Below are positions 20,649-32,323 of a DNA stretch of 64,000 nt, in pieces (within the stretch, counting starts at the first letter, position 1; each line of letters begins with the position of its first letter). Made by a program: the position numbers and the translations under genes. Source of the DNA: Adiantum capillus-veneris (Eukaryota > Streptophyta > Polypodiopsida > Polypodiales > Pteridaceae). The stretch lies in assembly GCA_014529385.2 (NCBI GenBank), contig CM043971.1, positions 82,751,340 through 82,815,339 on the forward strand, written 5' to 3'. Under the pieces are notes generated by a model, which ran no database searches, had not been told where the DNA came from, and saw only the letters and a program-made list of their open reading frames with translations.

Positions 20649-20892
20649 CAGAGAGATCGAGCATTGCGATAGCATCAATGGTGGCGAGGTGGTTGAGCGC
20701 GGCATTGACGGTGGCCCCTTCTTCTTCGCAGCACAGGATCCTTCACGACGGAAGAATTGATGAGCGATGAGTGACACACCCTTGCCCCTTGAGCTTGCTA
20801 GGCTCTTCTAGTTGTGTGTTTGCAGCATTTCGAGGCTTGCACATAGTGCACAGGCAAGTTCCGAGCCTTCGACATGTACGGCAAAGCGTACA
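20246..20892 (+). repeat. 3' LTR of Gypsy-A(+)
   Basis: It starts TCTTAACCCTCACGG (first G of TG mutated) and ends near GCGTACA, 647 bp against 587 bp in the minus copy. Most of the extra length is the expanded GT and GA tracts at 20537-20640. It is clearly more diverged from the minus-copy LTRs than those are from each other, consistent with an older insertion. Confidence 0.75.
20566..20640 (+). repeat. (GA)n microsatellite inside LTR
   Basis: About 75 bp of near-perfect GA repeats, preceded by (GT)13 at 20537-20562. The two LTR copies of Gypsy-A(-) have only about 12-14 bp of the same dinucleotide at the same place. Frames of Leu/Ser or Glu/Arg here are artefacts. Confidence 0.95.
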
Positions 20893-21524
20893 AGCGTGCT
20901 TGTTCAAAGAAGCTTGATCCATAGCACATAGATACCAAAAATGAGACACGTCATGGAGAAATTGAGAATGGCAAAAAAGGGCATTTATTCCAGTTTCACA
21001 TGATTTAGACATTCAGTTCTCATATGCTTTCCGAATCGACTTCAAGCCATGGTTGCAGTACAAGAAACCATGGTAGATTGGACTTATGAAAGTTGAGGAA
21101 GTTGTTACATAGTCGAGATTATCAAGTTATTTATTGGGTTCATTAATGGTTTATATTTTGTTCAATAAAGCCAACACTGGTTCATTTTTGTATGGTCAAG
21201 TAGAGAATAAGGTGGACACCAACCCCTGTGGTTCATGCAACATTTTGTAGAAAAATAGGAGCCTCAACTTTTGACGCTTACATTTTCATAAGCATATCAA
21301 ATACCCAAGTGTAGAGTGTGCCATGCACTTTGGGGGCTAGATTTATGCCAACTGTTTTGTGATTCTCTTCTCTTTTCCTCTGTCCTAATCTATGTGGGCA
21401 AGTCTTGTCACCATCTCCAAATTTTCATCTCTTACACCTCTTACATATTCCTTATGTCTATCTCTAATTGTTTGTAGGCATGTGTATGCATGGAAGTGTC
21501 ATAATATTGAGTGTGTACACGTTA

Positions 21525-21609
<85 letters not shown>

Positions 21610-22110
21610 CGTAAAAGAAGAGCAAAATTCTATGATCTTCAACTTATTGAGGTGAATGGGCAATCCATTTTTGTTATCAAATTAGATTAAAGTAAAATTG
21701 TGAAGGGTAGAAAGCTTGAGACAGTATTAATAACCCTCATGAATAGAGCTCTTCATACCATAGAGGAAAAAAAAACTATGGAATGGCACATGGGGGGGGG
21801 GGGGGGGGGGGGACCTAAAGACACTAAAGTGTATGTAAAATGTGTCAAGGGGTGCCAATGCCAAAAGAACCTGTATCAATTGCATGGGTGCAGCAAAAGA
21901 GCTGAATCGTGCTAACTAGAACAAAACCCAAAATAGACACTCTAAAGATGCAAAATTTCAAGTTGTTTTATATGTTCCCCTTTCAAACATCCACCTCTAC
22001 ACACTACATGCACTTTGTTGAATCATTGAGAAGATTGTGCACCTCTACATAGGGTTTGCATGGAAACTACAACCTTTATCAGGCAAAGAAACTATCATAA
22101 AAAGTATTTA
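20893..22110. other. Unassigned DNA with microsatellites
   Basis: No gene is seen. It contains a (GA)n tract at 21531-21606 and a run of 22 G at 21791-21812. The rest is unique-looking, A/T-rich sequence. Confidence 0.5.
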
Positions 22111-22129
22111 GAGGGTATTTTTTGATATT

Positions 22130-22976
22130 GGACATCATGGGGGGAATGTTGTGATTGAGTCAAACCCCAAGAGATCATCTAGTGGAAATAATGTTCCTAG
22201 GAAAGCTTCTATTGGTGGGATGAAGGCCATAACGTTGTTAGGATTTCAAGGAAATTTGGGTAGGGATTCATCTAAAGTCCAATATAACCAAGGGAAGGCT
22301 CTACACAATGCTGTGAAGGAACATGGAGTTGATGGCAACATAAGAAATGAGAAGGCAAAAGTGTGGGAAGCCTTGGATGCAATCTTTTTTTACTGTAATA
22401 AAAGTAATTGGGGAGAGAATGGCCTCTTTAATTTAAGAAAGAGTTGAACAGATCCAAAAAATCTATGACAAGTGCTTGGAGCTTAGAGCACTTCACACAC
22501 TACATGGAAATAACTTTGAATTTTGATTCTACTGATTGGCTTCAATACTTGAATAAGTTGCTAAAGAAATTATCTTTTTTTTTGTGCAACACATTATCTA
22601 CAATCACACTCCTTGGTTTGTGAATAAATATGGAAGCTTCTCAATCTGGTCTACTCATGGTATGGAGAAGTCCCACTATCAAGCAAGAACCAAGTTTTTC
22701 AAACAGCCAAGAGATGGTGAAGGAGCTCAAAAATCCAATAGCTTGCTTGAAGTATTCCACTGGTTTTACAGACAAGTGTGGCACATAACAAGATCACAAG
22801 AGACTAAAAAATTATTAGATAGTTCTCATATTGCTACAACTATACAGAGGAGTATACAAAAAGGGAAGGTGCATACAACAGATCATCAGCAAGTGAAAGA
22901 TTTCTACAATGGATTTCCACTAGAGAGGCAAGGATGCAAGTGGGGAATAATACAAGGATTAGTTCTGGTTGCTTGA
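22130..22976 (+). pseudogene. Decayed protein-coding remnant, family not recognised
   Basis: Frames at 22151-22447 and 22584-22976 give a coherent hydrophilic protein broken by a frameshift and stops between about 22450 and 22580. The distal part reads HTPWFVNKYGSFSIWSTHGM then EKSHYQARTKFF, LLEVFHWFYRQVW. The density of Trp, Tyr, Phe and His looks like real coding sequence. It is not a retrotransposon domain I know. It could be a transposase or a host gene fragment. Confidence 0.4.
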
Positions 22977-22979
22977 TCC

Positions 22980-24490
22980 AACGTCAGGCTTTTCATTTTT
23001 CCCCCTTCAATTCAAGTACTCATGCTTCTTGTAACACTGCAAGTACTTGCCTATGTGAACAGAAGAGGCAAGGGCATAACTCGTCATGGTGTCAAAGTAT
23101 GCACTTCTTGAGCCCATAAATCTTGGAGAAATTCCAAAAACTCTTTCTTCTTGCTTATCAAGAAGTATTATTTTGTCTACTCTCATATTGGATGTGAATC
23201 TACCACCCTTGACAGAGCCACTAGTGCAAATATGGGGAGAGTGGGTGATTGGGAAAGCTTCCTATGGTAGATAGCTATTGTCTCCTTGTTGAGTTTCCCA
23301 ATGTAATGATTCAAACTCTGATCCCTCTTCAGATCCAAAGGCTTGGATCCCTTCCCTCTCCCTAGAAACTTGTCAGGATCTACAATATCAATCATTGGTC
23401 TAAATAACGTGCTTTCAAAAATTCTATTTTACCATTTTACCTAAGGATTTTCATCATCTTCAAAAAGGTCCTCTTTCCAAAGGTCAATAGGAAAGCTTGG
23501 TTTATTCTCTTTGCTCTCTCTTGAAACTTCTTTGCCCATGTGTTCAATCTTCAATATTTTTTGAATTTGTTTGAACTACTCATCTGTGGGAAGCCCTTGC
23601 TCTTCATAGCTTTGAAAAACTTTTAGTATATGCTCTCCAGCATGGGACTGATCAATTAATTTTTCAGATTTTGTATCAAGCAATGACAATGGGCATGGTG
23701 TATTGTAGTCTACAAAGAATTTATCATGCTCCACCCACTTTGCCAAAATATCAAGGAAGAAGTCCTCTCTTAGATCAAAGAGGTTTTGTACATCCTATAG
23801 CAGAAAATACTCCTTATTGTTTACCTTGTAGGTGGGCATGGTTGTTGTGCATAGCAAGTGATCAAGCTCTTCCTCTAGAATATGGATGGGCTCCTCCACC
23901 TTGGTGATGTTCCTTGCCTTGAGCACTACAATATCCAAGATCTCTTTACTTTAAAGTCTCTCCATTTCCTCTCTAAAATCTTCAAGAGTTTCCTCCACAT
24001 CTTGGACATTCACAATTGTTATAATTTGCAGAGATTTGGACTCTCTTTCTTCTATTGGAATACTAGTCAAAAAGAGCAAAATTGCAATGTCTTCAATGAC
24101 AAGTTTACCATGCTTTCCCTGCCACTCATAGGGGTTATGGACCTTCTTCCAATCATCTTGGATTAATCCCAACTTCTTGGAGCCAATGCTTGGTGTTAAA
24201 TTGCTTGCTTTGAAATATCATTAAAGTGTACAAAGTTGTCAACCTTGTGCTCCCTGGTAAGTTCATCAAAAACCTATTGATAGCTCACTGCTAAGCTTTC
24301 CAAAATACTCTCTTGATCAAAGGGAACATTAAAAATTTCTTTCACATAGGAAAATTTAGACAATTGCTTGACTTTGTATAGTAGGTTCATCAACCTATCA
24401 TCACTTGTCTCCTCAACCTCTTCAATGTCAATACCCTCCAAACTCTTCCTAGTCACCTTTTTTGGCACAAGGAAGAACAAAAAGCCTTTC
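22980..24490 (-). pseudogene. Series of minus-strand frames, family not recognised
   Basis: Reading down from 24492, frames 24492-24274, 24172-23951 and 23395-23183 are linked by further open stretches into one decayed coding region of about 450 codons. It is acidic in the proximal part (IDIEEVEETSDDRL, VQDVEETLEDFREEMERL). A conserved-looking block reads DDWKKVHNPYEWQGKHGKL. It directly follows the truncated 3' end of Copia-2. No domain is recognised. A Gypsy or pararetrovirus-like Gag region is one possibility. Confidence 0.35.
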
Positions 24491-24508
24491 AAATATCTTC
24501 TACTTGGT

Positions 24509-24550
24509 TAAAAGATTGGTCCTATACTTAGTAAAAAGATTGGTCCTATA
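24509..24550. repeat. 24-bp direct duplication at the broken Copia-2 end
   Basis: AAAGATTGGTCCTATA occurs twice, 24 bp apart (from 24511 and 24535), exactly where the Copia-2 RNase H homology stops. It may mark the rearrangement that truncated the element. Confidence 0.7.
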
Positions 24551-26650
24551 CGCAGTCTTGGAGACACAATCTCCAAGAGATAGCTGCTCCAGCAAACATG
24601 AACACATAGCCAGATGTGGATCTTCTACGATCCACACGACCCGCATAATCCGCATCCGTGTAACCTACAATAGATGCATCGTTGTTCCAAAGCGTAAACA
24701 TTTGCTAGATGTACCCTTCAAGTATCTGAGGATTTTCTTCATTGCTTCCCAATGCTTCTGTCTAGGGTTTTCCACGTACCTACTAACCACTCCCACCGCA
24801 TGTGCGATGTCTGGTCTTATGGCTACCATAGCGTACATCAAACAACCAAATGCTAAAGAATATGGCACTTTCGCCATTTCCTCTTTCTCAGCAACTGTCT
24901 TGGGAGAATCTTCCTTGCTAATTTTGGAGTATGCTTGCATTGGGGTACTCAGTGACTTCCCCTCTGCATACTAAAACGTTGCAAGACTTTGTGGATGTAC
25001 TTTTCTTGAGATAATTCAAGAATTCCATGTTGCCTGTCCCTCTTGATGCGCATACAAAGAAAGTGATTGGTATTTTCCAAATCTTTCATGGAAAACTGAG
25101 TGCTTAGCATCTTTTTCAGCTGATTGATCTCATCAATTGATTTGCATGTGATAAGCATATCATCTACATACAAGATCAAGATGATTAAAGAACCATCGTT
25201 CAACCTCTTTGTGTATAAGCAGTGATCCTCTTAACTTCTTACGTAACCCTGAGACTGCATGAATTTGTCGAATTTTTGATACATTACCTTGAACCTTGCT
25301 TGAGGCCATAGAGTGCCTTTTTAAGTCTACAAACCAATTCTATCCTCGTTGGCTTTTGGGTTTCACATACAAAACCGTATGGTTGTTTCATGTAGACATC
25401 TTCATCTAGATCCCCGTGAAGAAATGCTGTGTTCACGTCCATTTGGACAAGTTCCATGTCCTAGATAGCAACCAACCCAAGCACAATGCAAAGTGTAGTC
25501 ATCTTGACTACTAGAGAGAAAATCTCATCGAAATCCACACCTTTTTGCTACTTGAAACCCTTGGCAACTAGACGAGCCTTGTACCTAGGCTCGGGATCTT
25601 CCGCTGTATACTTCTTCTTGTATACCCATTTGCAAGGTAAAGCATTTTTGCCTTTTGGTAATTCAACCAAGTCCCATGTCTCTTTAGCCACAATCAAATT
25701 GTATTCTGATTACATAGCCTGCTCCCACTTAATGATATCTTCCATTTGTAAAGATTCTTTGTAGCAGGTTGGCTCTCCACCGTCAGTGACCAACATGTGG
25801 TGTATACTCGGCTCAAACTGCTCGACGCACGTGATACTCAGAGCGTCTTAGTGCCTGTCTCTCCGGAGCAATAGTAGTATCTTGCACTTGAGGATTAGGT
25901 GCAACACTGTTGAACTGAGTTGGTTCGGAGGCTATATCCTCAAAACAAATGCGCATGTACTCAACTTCTTTAATGGAATTTTTGTGTATTTTTGATTCAT
26001 TGAAAATCACGTGTGAGCTACGAATGACTTTGCAGGATTCTGGGTGCCAGAGACGATAGCCCATCTCTCCACTTGCACCATAGCCTATAAAAATGCATTT
26101 GTGTGACTTGGGGTCTAACTTGCGAGGACGAAGTTCTTTGGTCACAGGTGCATATGGCTCACATCCAAATACACGTAAATGCTCATAGCTTGGTGTTTTC
26201 CTGGTCCATAATTCCTCTGGAATTTTGAAATTCAAAGGAGAGCTAGGTGACCGATTGATGATGTGCACTACTATCAAAACCGCTTCCCCCAAAACTCTAG
26301 AGTAAGCTTTGGCATCGAAATCATAGAGATAACTCGCTCTGAATTGTGCAATTCATTCTTTCAGCTATCCCATTTTTTGTAGGTGTGTAGTAAACTACCG
26401 ACGAGCGCCTCTTTGATTGCAAAAATCCTTGAACTCCGTGGAGACGTATTCTCCACCATTGTCCATTCAAAAAGCTTTGAGCTTTTTTCCTGATTGGTTC
26501 TTAACCATGGCGAGGAATTTTTGGAACGTAGAAAAGATCTCTTCCTTACGCTTAAGGAGATACACCCACACCTTTCTGGTAGAATTATCTATGAATGTGA
26601 GAAAGTAGTCTTCCCCCCTAGAGTTTTTTGTGGCATTGGACCACACAAAT
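24551..26650 (-). pseudogene. Copia-2 integrase C-terminal part, RT and RNase H (partial)
   Basis: Integrase continues with PMPQKTLGGK and FLTFID..TRKVWVYLLKRK (near 26550-26640). Then come INRSPS, SYEHLRVFGCEPYAPV and KCIFIGYGASGEMGYRLW at 25813-26292. RT follows with the catalytic motif LILYVDDMLI near 25150-25180, the ATRPDIAHAVGVVSRY block and the RNase H start DADYAGRVDRRRSTSGYVF near 24620. Sequence stops after LQDCV at about 24551. Numerous stops and frameshifts. The wording is close to Copia-3. Confidence 0.8.
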
Positions 26651-26965
26651 TGTAACATTTAATGGCCTAATAACTTGTGTGTAGCTGAAATTAACATGAA
26701 CATAGTGGGCATTTCATTAGAATAGATTCCTAATGAGAATTACAAGAGTGCTTGGGTGGAGAGAGCAACAAAAAACATAACACCTAGTTAGATAGCATCA
26801 ACAATACTTTCAAAAGAGAGAGAAATTAAGCTATTGACAACAGTCGAGGACCGGATTTACATGGAGCCGGTCCCCCCTCCAAAAGGCTTTGTATTATGGT
26901 TTCTCCCATCAAGAGAGACATTGTACAATACAATTCTTTGTGTTCCTTCAAGACTAGCTAGTGCA

Positions 26966-27157
26966 TGAAGGAGTACGAGCGGAAGTGCGACGCGAGAGAG
27001 TGTGCGAGAAGAAGAGCACGATGATATGGTGAACTCGCTCTACTGTAATGTGTTGAGCATAGTGAGTTCTTATTAGGTTTTAACAAAAGAATATGTGTAC
27101 ATACCTGGCGGCCTGCCCACTTACCTGGGCGACCACATTGGGCTTTATACCCCAACA
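26966..27157 (-). repeat. 3' LTR of Copia-3
   Basis: 192 bp, TGAAGGAGTACGAGCGG to TTATACCCCAACA on the plus strand. Six differences from the partner at 32324-32515. Confidence 0.95.
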
Positions 27158-27246
27158 ACCTCCCACTTAAAGTCCAATGTGGTACTTTAAGTGTGAGAGA
27201 AGCTACTATACAAGCTAATATACAAGAGATGTAGAGAAGTGATATA

Positions 27247-28407
27247 CTACCCTACACCTATCTGCTTGTGAAAATGCGCAAAGCTCTCTGAGGGAAGTCC
27301 TTTTGTAAGTAGATCAACAGGATTTTCTGTGGTGTGAACTTTGACAAGCTGAAGTTGCTTATCCTTGAGCATTTCCCTAATGAAATGATACTTCACATCC
27401 ACATGCTTTGTCTTTGAGTGATAAACTGGATTGCGAGCCAATTGTATAGCACTTTGACTATCACAATATAACACAGGCATCTCTTCTTTGATTCCCAAAT
27501 CTGTTACTAGTCGATTAAGCCAAATTGATTCTTTGCATGCCTCTGATGCTACAACATATTCAGCCTCTGTAGTAGACTGAGTAACACAATCTTGTAATCT
27601 AGAACGCCATGATACTGCTCCACCAGCCAATGTAAAGACATACCCTGACGTAGACCTTCGGTTGTCTAAGTCACCTGCATAATCTGAGTCTGTAAAACCC
27701 TTTACACTTAGCTCCTGACTCCCATAGCATATACGCATACTCTTTGTAGCTTTCAGGTATCTCAATATTCCTTTCACTGCCTCCCAATGTTTCTTGCCTG
27801 GGTTTGACATGTATCGACTTACTACTCCCACTGCAAATGCAATGTCTGGGCGAGTAGCAATCATTGCATACATCAAACTACCCACTGCAGACGCATATGG
27901 AATCTTATCCATTTCAGCCTGTTCTTCCTCAGACACAGGACAATCTTGTTTGCTAAGTTTCACATATGGTGGCAATGGAACACTCAGTGCGTTTCCCTTC
28001 TCCATATTGAAACGTTGCAAAACCTTGTCAACATACTCTGTTTGAGATAACCAAATCAACTTCTTTGATCTGTCTCTCTCAATGCGCATACCAAGTATAT
28101 GACTTGCCTCACCCATGTCTTTCATGTCAAACGATTTTGCCATCTTTGACTTCAAAGCTGAAATTTCTTCCAAGTGCTTGCCAGCAATCAACATGTCATC
28201 CACATACAAAATAAGGATCAGCCAACTGCCATCCTTAGCCTTCTTTGTATATAGACAGTGATCGAACTCACTACGTTTGTAGCCTTGAGAAAGCATAAAC
28301 TTGTGGAATTTATGGTACCATGCCCTCGGTGATTGTTTTAAGCCATAAAGACTCTTTAACAATTGGCATACCCAATCTTCCTTGCCTTTCTCAACAAACC
28401 CTTCTGG
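27247..28407 (-). pseudogene. Copia-3 RT C-terminal half and RNase H
   Basis: A 371-residue open frame preceded by a stop at 28408. RT motifs are LLKSLYGLKQSPRAWY and the catalytic LILYVDDMLIAG near 28190-28215. RNase H has FTDSDYAGDLDNRRSTSGYVF, TTEAEYVVASEACKE and LYCDSQSAIQLARNPVYHSKTKHVDVKYHFIRE, then VDLLTKGLP. All catalytic residues I can identify are present. Upstream it joins EIYMQ*PEGF, where TAG replaces CAG. Confidence 0.9.
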
Positions 28408-29619
28408 CTACTGCATGTAAATTTCCACATCTAAATCACCATGCAAGAACGCTGTCTTGACATCCATTTGGTGCAACACCAAATCTAATATGGCAACCAA
28501 TGCAAGAAAGCATCTCAATGTAGTCATCTTGACCACCGGAGAGAAGACTTCATCAAAGTCAATGCCTTGTTCTTGCTTAAAGCCCTTGGCAACAAGCCTT
28601 GCTTTGTACTTTGGCTGACTATCATGAGCGGTGATCTTATACCTGTAAACCCATTTACAAGCTAGAGCCTTTTTGCCCCGTGGTAATTTAACTAGCTTCC
28701 ATGTCTGGTTTTTATGCAGAGCTGTCATCTCTGACTGCATGGACAATTGCCAATTCCCGGAGTCCTTCATTTGCACTGCTTCCTTGTAACATGAAGGCTC
28801 ATTGCAATCAGTCAACATGACATAGTTCATAGATGGAACAAACCTATCAGGAGGTCGCGTGACACATCTAGATCTACGCACAATAGGTGGCTCCGGCTCA
28901 GCCACAACCTGTGGTTCCAATCTATCCTGTCCTTGCTCCTCTTGAGCCCTGACATTTTGTCTTGCACGTGCAGGTCCATCTTCTTGGAAGACAACTCTTC
29001 TAATCTCCTCAACCCTCTCTGGTTTAGAATGATATTTGGATTCATTAAAGTGAACATCATTGCTGCGGACAACCTTTATGGATTCGGGATCCCAAAGTCT
29101 GTACCCCATCTCACCAGAATTACCATAGCCTAGAAAGATGCACTTTCTACTCTTTGGCTCAAGTTTGTTCCTAAATTCCTTTGGAACGTGAGTATATGCC
29201 TCACAGCCAAAGACTCTGAGATGCTTGTATGAGGGCATTTTGCCTGACCATACCATCTCTGGCACTGAATCCTTCTGCAAAACCTTGCTAGGAGATCTAT
29301 TTACAAGATGAACAGCTGTTGATATAGCTTCAACCCAAAACCCATTTGGCAGCTGTGCATTAGACAATATACTTCTGACCTTCTCTTGTATGGTCCTATT
29401 CATCCTCTCAGCAACACCATTTTGAGGAGGATTGTAAGGAGCAGTAAGTTCACGTTTTATACCTTTTGACTCACAAAAGTCCTGAAAGGCCTTTGAAACA
29501 TACTCTCCACCATTGTCAGTGCGTAAGCATTTAAGCTTCTTGCCACTCTGATTCTCCACAAGTGTCACAAACGTTTTGAAAACACTAAACTCTTCATCCT
29601 TGTGCTTGAGAAAGTAAAC
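28408..29619 (-). pseudogene. Copia-3 integrase core to RT N-terminal half
   Basis: A 386-residue frame from integrase (LRTDNGGEYVSK, YNPPQNGVAERMNRTIQEK, HLRVFGCEAYTHVP, KCIFLGYGNSGEMGYRLW) through a linker to RT ([64 protein letters not shown]). It is bounded by two nonsense codons, at 29619 (TAG for the Trp of RKVWVYF) and 28408. Integrase catalytic Asp and Glu positions look intact. Confidence 0.9.
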
Positions 29620-30705
29620 CTATACTTTCCTCGAGTAATCATCTATAAATGTCATAAAGTAAGAAGCTCCCCCTAGAGATAGGTTAGGCATAGGTCCACA
29701 CAAATCACTATGAACAAGTGCCAACTGTGTATCTCTTCTACTGCTTCTATGCTTATGTGGCTGCTGTGTTTGCTTACCATACAGACAGTGTTCACAGAAT
29801 TCAAAATCATTAAATGAAAATCCAGGCAAATAACCAGAACAAGACAAGATTTCCATTCCCTTTTTGGACATATGTCCTAACCGGCTATGCCACAAAGAAA
29901 TGTTCGGCTTCTCGGTTACATTGATTACATTTTTAGAGACATTTGATACATAAATCATGTAAAGTCCTCCAGACTTTACTCCATGTGCTACTGTCATAGA
30001 ACCCTTGGATATCTTCCACATGTTCTGTCCAAAAGTGGTGACGTAGCCAGCATCATCAAGTAAACCTGTGCTGATCAAGCTCTTTGTAATTGCAGGAACA
30101 TGTCTCACATTCTTCAGCGTGAAAGAAGAGCCATTCTGAAACTTCAATTGAACATCTCCAACACCTAAGATCTCACATGTCTGCCCATTGCCTAGCCGAA
30201 CATGATCTTTAGTGGTCACATAAGAAGTAAACCACTCCTTGTTTGGAGACACATGAAGTGATGCCCCTGAGTCTATAATCCAGTCACTCAGTGCATTTCC
30301 ATCAGATGCTGCAAGAAGAGCTGAGTCCATTGTATTCTTCAAGAAGTAGATGTCTCCTGACACTAGACTGTCATCCTCTGCAACAGTGTTTGTCACATTT
30401 ATTTCTTGAATCTTCACTGAGGACTTGTTCTTCTCACCATGGTCTTCAGCTTTCTCTTTGCCTTTTTCTGCTTTCCATTCTCTGCAGTCTCTTTTCATGT
30501 GACCCTTCTTGCCACAATGGTAGAATTCTATGTCACTCTTGCCTTTAGCACTGCGGGACTTGCTACGAGACTGATTCCTCTTTCCACCTTTGTACTTTTC
30601 TTTGGTCCTTCCCCTGACAACTAAGGCTGTTCCTTTGCCTTTGTCCATTGTCTTTCTATTGGTTTCTTCAGTAAGCAGACTTCCTTCTACACCTGCTATG
30701 TTCAA
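29620..30705 (-). pseudogene. Copia-3 nucleocapsid, protease and integrase N-terminus
   Basis: A 361-residue frame. The knuckle reads FYHCGKKGHMKRDC, so the first Cys of CX2CX4HX4C is Phe (TGC to TTC). The protease has WIIDSGASLHVSP near residue 145 with a canonical D-S-G. The integrase zinc-binding region (LWHSRLGHMSKKGMEIL...FCEHCLYGKQTQ) and the first catalytic Asp (LVHSDLCGPM) follow. It ends at a TAG codon. A frameshift at about 30705 separates it from the capsid. Confidence 0.9.
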
Positions 30706-31226
30706 CCATCTGGAGGTGCAGCATTACTCAAAGCTGTGCGAAAAGTGTCCCAACTTTCCGGCAATGTGATCAACAAGAACATAGCTCTAACAGGTTCATC
30801 AAACGTGACACCTTGAGCGGACAACTGACTATAGATTGTGTTGAATTCATTCAGATGATTGGACATAGGTGTCCCTTCTTTCATCTTCAAGTCAACAAGC
30901 TTCTTAAGCCAGTATACCTATGAAGCTGCACTCTGCTTCTCATAAAGATCACTCAGCTTTAATCATGCTTGATAAGCCGACATCTCGTCTGCTACATTGA
31001 AGTAAACGCTTTCTGCCAAAGTCAGCATAATGGTAGAAAGTGCTAATTCATCCATTTCGCTCCATTCATCTTCGTCCATATCTTCTGGTTTTATCCCCTT
31101 GAGCTTTATAGGTTTTATCCGCTTCTTTTGTACCAACACGTGCCAAATCTGCTTCTTCCACAATGGGAAATTGGTTCCATCCAGCTTCTTGATATTGTAA
31201 AGAGCAGTGTCCTGTGATCCAGCCAC
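30702..31226 (-). pseudogene. Copia-3 Gag capsid
   Basis: Start ATG of MAGSQDTALYNIKKLDGTNFPLWK at 31226. The capsid runs to PESWDTFRTALSNAAPPDG at 30702. Two in-frame stops interrupt it: TGA for the Trp expected after SAYQA (30966-30968) and TAG near 30918. These two plus the two in pol are all the nonsense codons I find in the element. Confidence 0.85.
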
Positions 31227-32309
31227 AGCTACGCTTCACAGTGGTTTACTTTCCTGGGAAAAATTCGGCAGAGTTTCCCCTGTAAACTGACCTCTGAACC
31301 AATATCAACCTGTCAAATGAACCAAGAAAGCTTCAGATTCTGCATAAATTTCGGCAGAGTCTCCTTTGTAAAATGGCTCTGGTGTACTCAAAAAACAGAC
31401 CAAAAAACAGCTCAAAAAACACTGTCTCTCTGACACTGTAAGCTGCGGGTAAACTTGTCCTGTACCTGTACTGTCTCTCACTGTCCTGTCACTGTCCTAT
31501 AAGCATAGACTGCGACAATGCCTCAACGGCAGTAAAGCAAAGATGCAATCCCAACTGTCTAACTCACAGTCAATACATCCTAGCTGCCTATCTAAGGGTG
31601 CTCGAGGGATCGCTCCAAGACCTGTATCACCAAAAGGATCTCCATTCGAGAATCCCCCAGCTCAATAAAACCTCACTCGACCCTCAACAAAGGCTGCAGT
31701 AAATCTGACAGTACATAGACTTCCCACAAAGTCATACATCCACAAATTTCCCACTGTATGCTGTAACCGCTGCGGCGGTTGTTTGCTGCGTGACTCACAG
31801 CCAACAAACCCTCAACAGACATACATCATCTCTGACAATACATCCCATGTGGAAGTACTTGCAATGTCAGGATGAAATCTGGAATATCAAGCAGCAAACA
31901 CAAGCTACCTGATGAACTAGTGGATGTTGCCTACAGTTTGTGTGTAGATGCGCCCGTGTCGTATGTGACACGCCTCCAAGAACTGTGAGCCGTCCTTCGA
32001 TGTGTAGACAGCCACAAATCAACACTCTGGGAGTGTCGATATCCTCAGCACCTGCAGTCGTAAGCCGAAAACCCCAAATTTGCAGAGTCAGATCTGCACC
32101 CGCCGAGACCACGTAGTCGAAAATGGCCTGCGCAGACCTTTGTCGAAGCCGAACGGTGGCCGAGATGACCTCAGAATGAAATTCTGAGAACACCAAGCCC
32201 TTTGGGCTTGCCCACAGGATTCAGGGCCGTGTCTTCGCCTGTCAAATTTCACTCCAATCTGAGCTGGTGACTCTAGCCTCCTGCAGTGCTGCCCCGAGCC
32301 TCGATCTGA
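31227..32309 (-). other. Copia-3 5' leader
   Basis: About 1.08 kb between primer site and gag. No gene. The last 150 bp before the gag ATG hold two copies of the shared Copia leader motif. Confidence 0.8.
31261..31370 (-). promoter_or_regulatory. Copia leader motif, two copies (Copia-3)
   Basis: On the plus strand AAATTCGGCAGAGTTTCCCC then TGTA (31261-31284) and AAATTTCGGCAGAGTCTCCT then TTGTA (31346-31370). They start 35 bases upstream of the gag ATG and lie 85 bp apart. The same motif is upstream of gag in Copia-2 and Copia-4. Confidence 0.7.
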
Positions 32310-32321
32310 GCTCTGATACCA
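32310..32321 (-). promoter_or_regulatory. tRNA-Met primer binding site of Copia-3
   Basis: The complement TGGTATCAGAGC lies 2 bases inside the 5' LTR. Confidence 0.93.
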
Positions 32322-32323
32322 GT

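Larger units (their letters stand above)
10690..20892 (+). mobile_element. Gypsy-A(+): main body of decayed plus-strand Ty3/Gypsy element
   Basis: The order is protease linker, PR1, linker, RT, RNase H, integrase, a second protease-like domain (PR2), a WVPK-repeat ORF, a long 3' UTR, polypurine tract and LTR. The PR-RT-RH-IN order identifies Ty3/Gypsy, and the tRNA-Asp primer site of its sister suggests a Tat/Athila-like affinity, not proven. Stops are scattered through every domain and at least three catalytic residues are changed, so it is dead. It is interrupted by the small Copia at 16620-17977. Its left arm is probably 1-1038. Confidence 0.8.

Noticed and set aside
20368-20777. Open frames of Leu/Ser and Glu/Arg repeats on both strands
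   Set aside because: They are translations of the GA/GT microsatellite in the Gypsy-A LTR.
18220-20892. Reading the whole 2.7 kb from TGTTTACTGAC as the Gypsy-A 3' LTR
   Set aside because: The inverted copy has a clear polypurine tract followed by TGTTAACCC at 1816-1830, and the plus copy matches this at 20234-20246, so the LTR is about 0.6 kb and the rest is 3' UTR.
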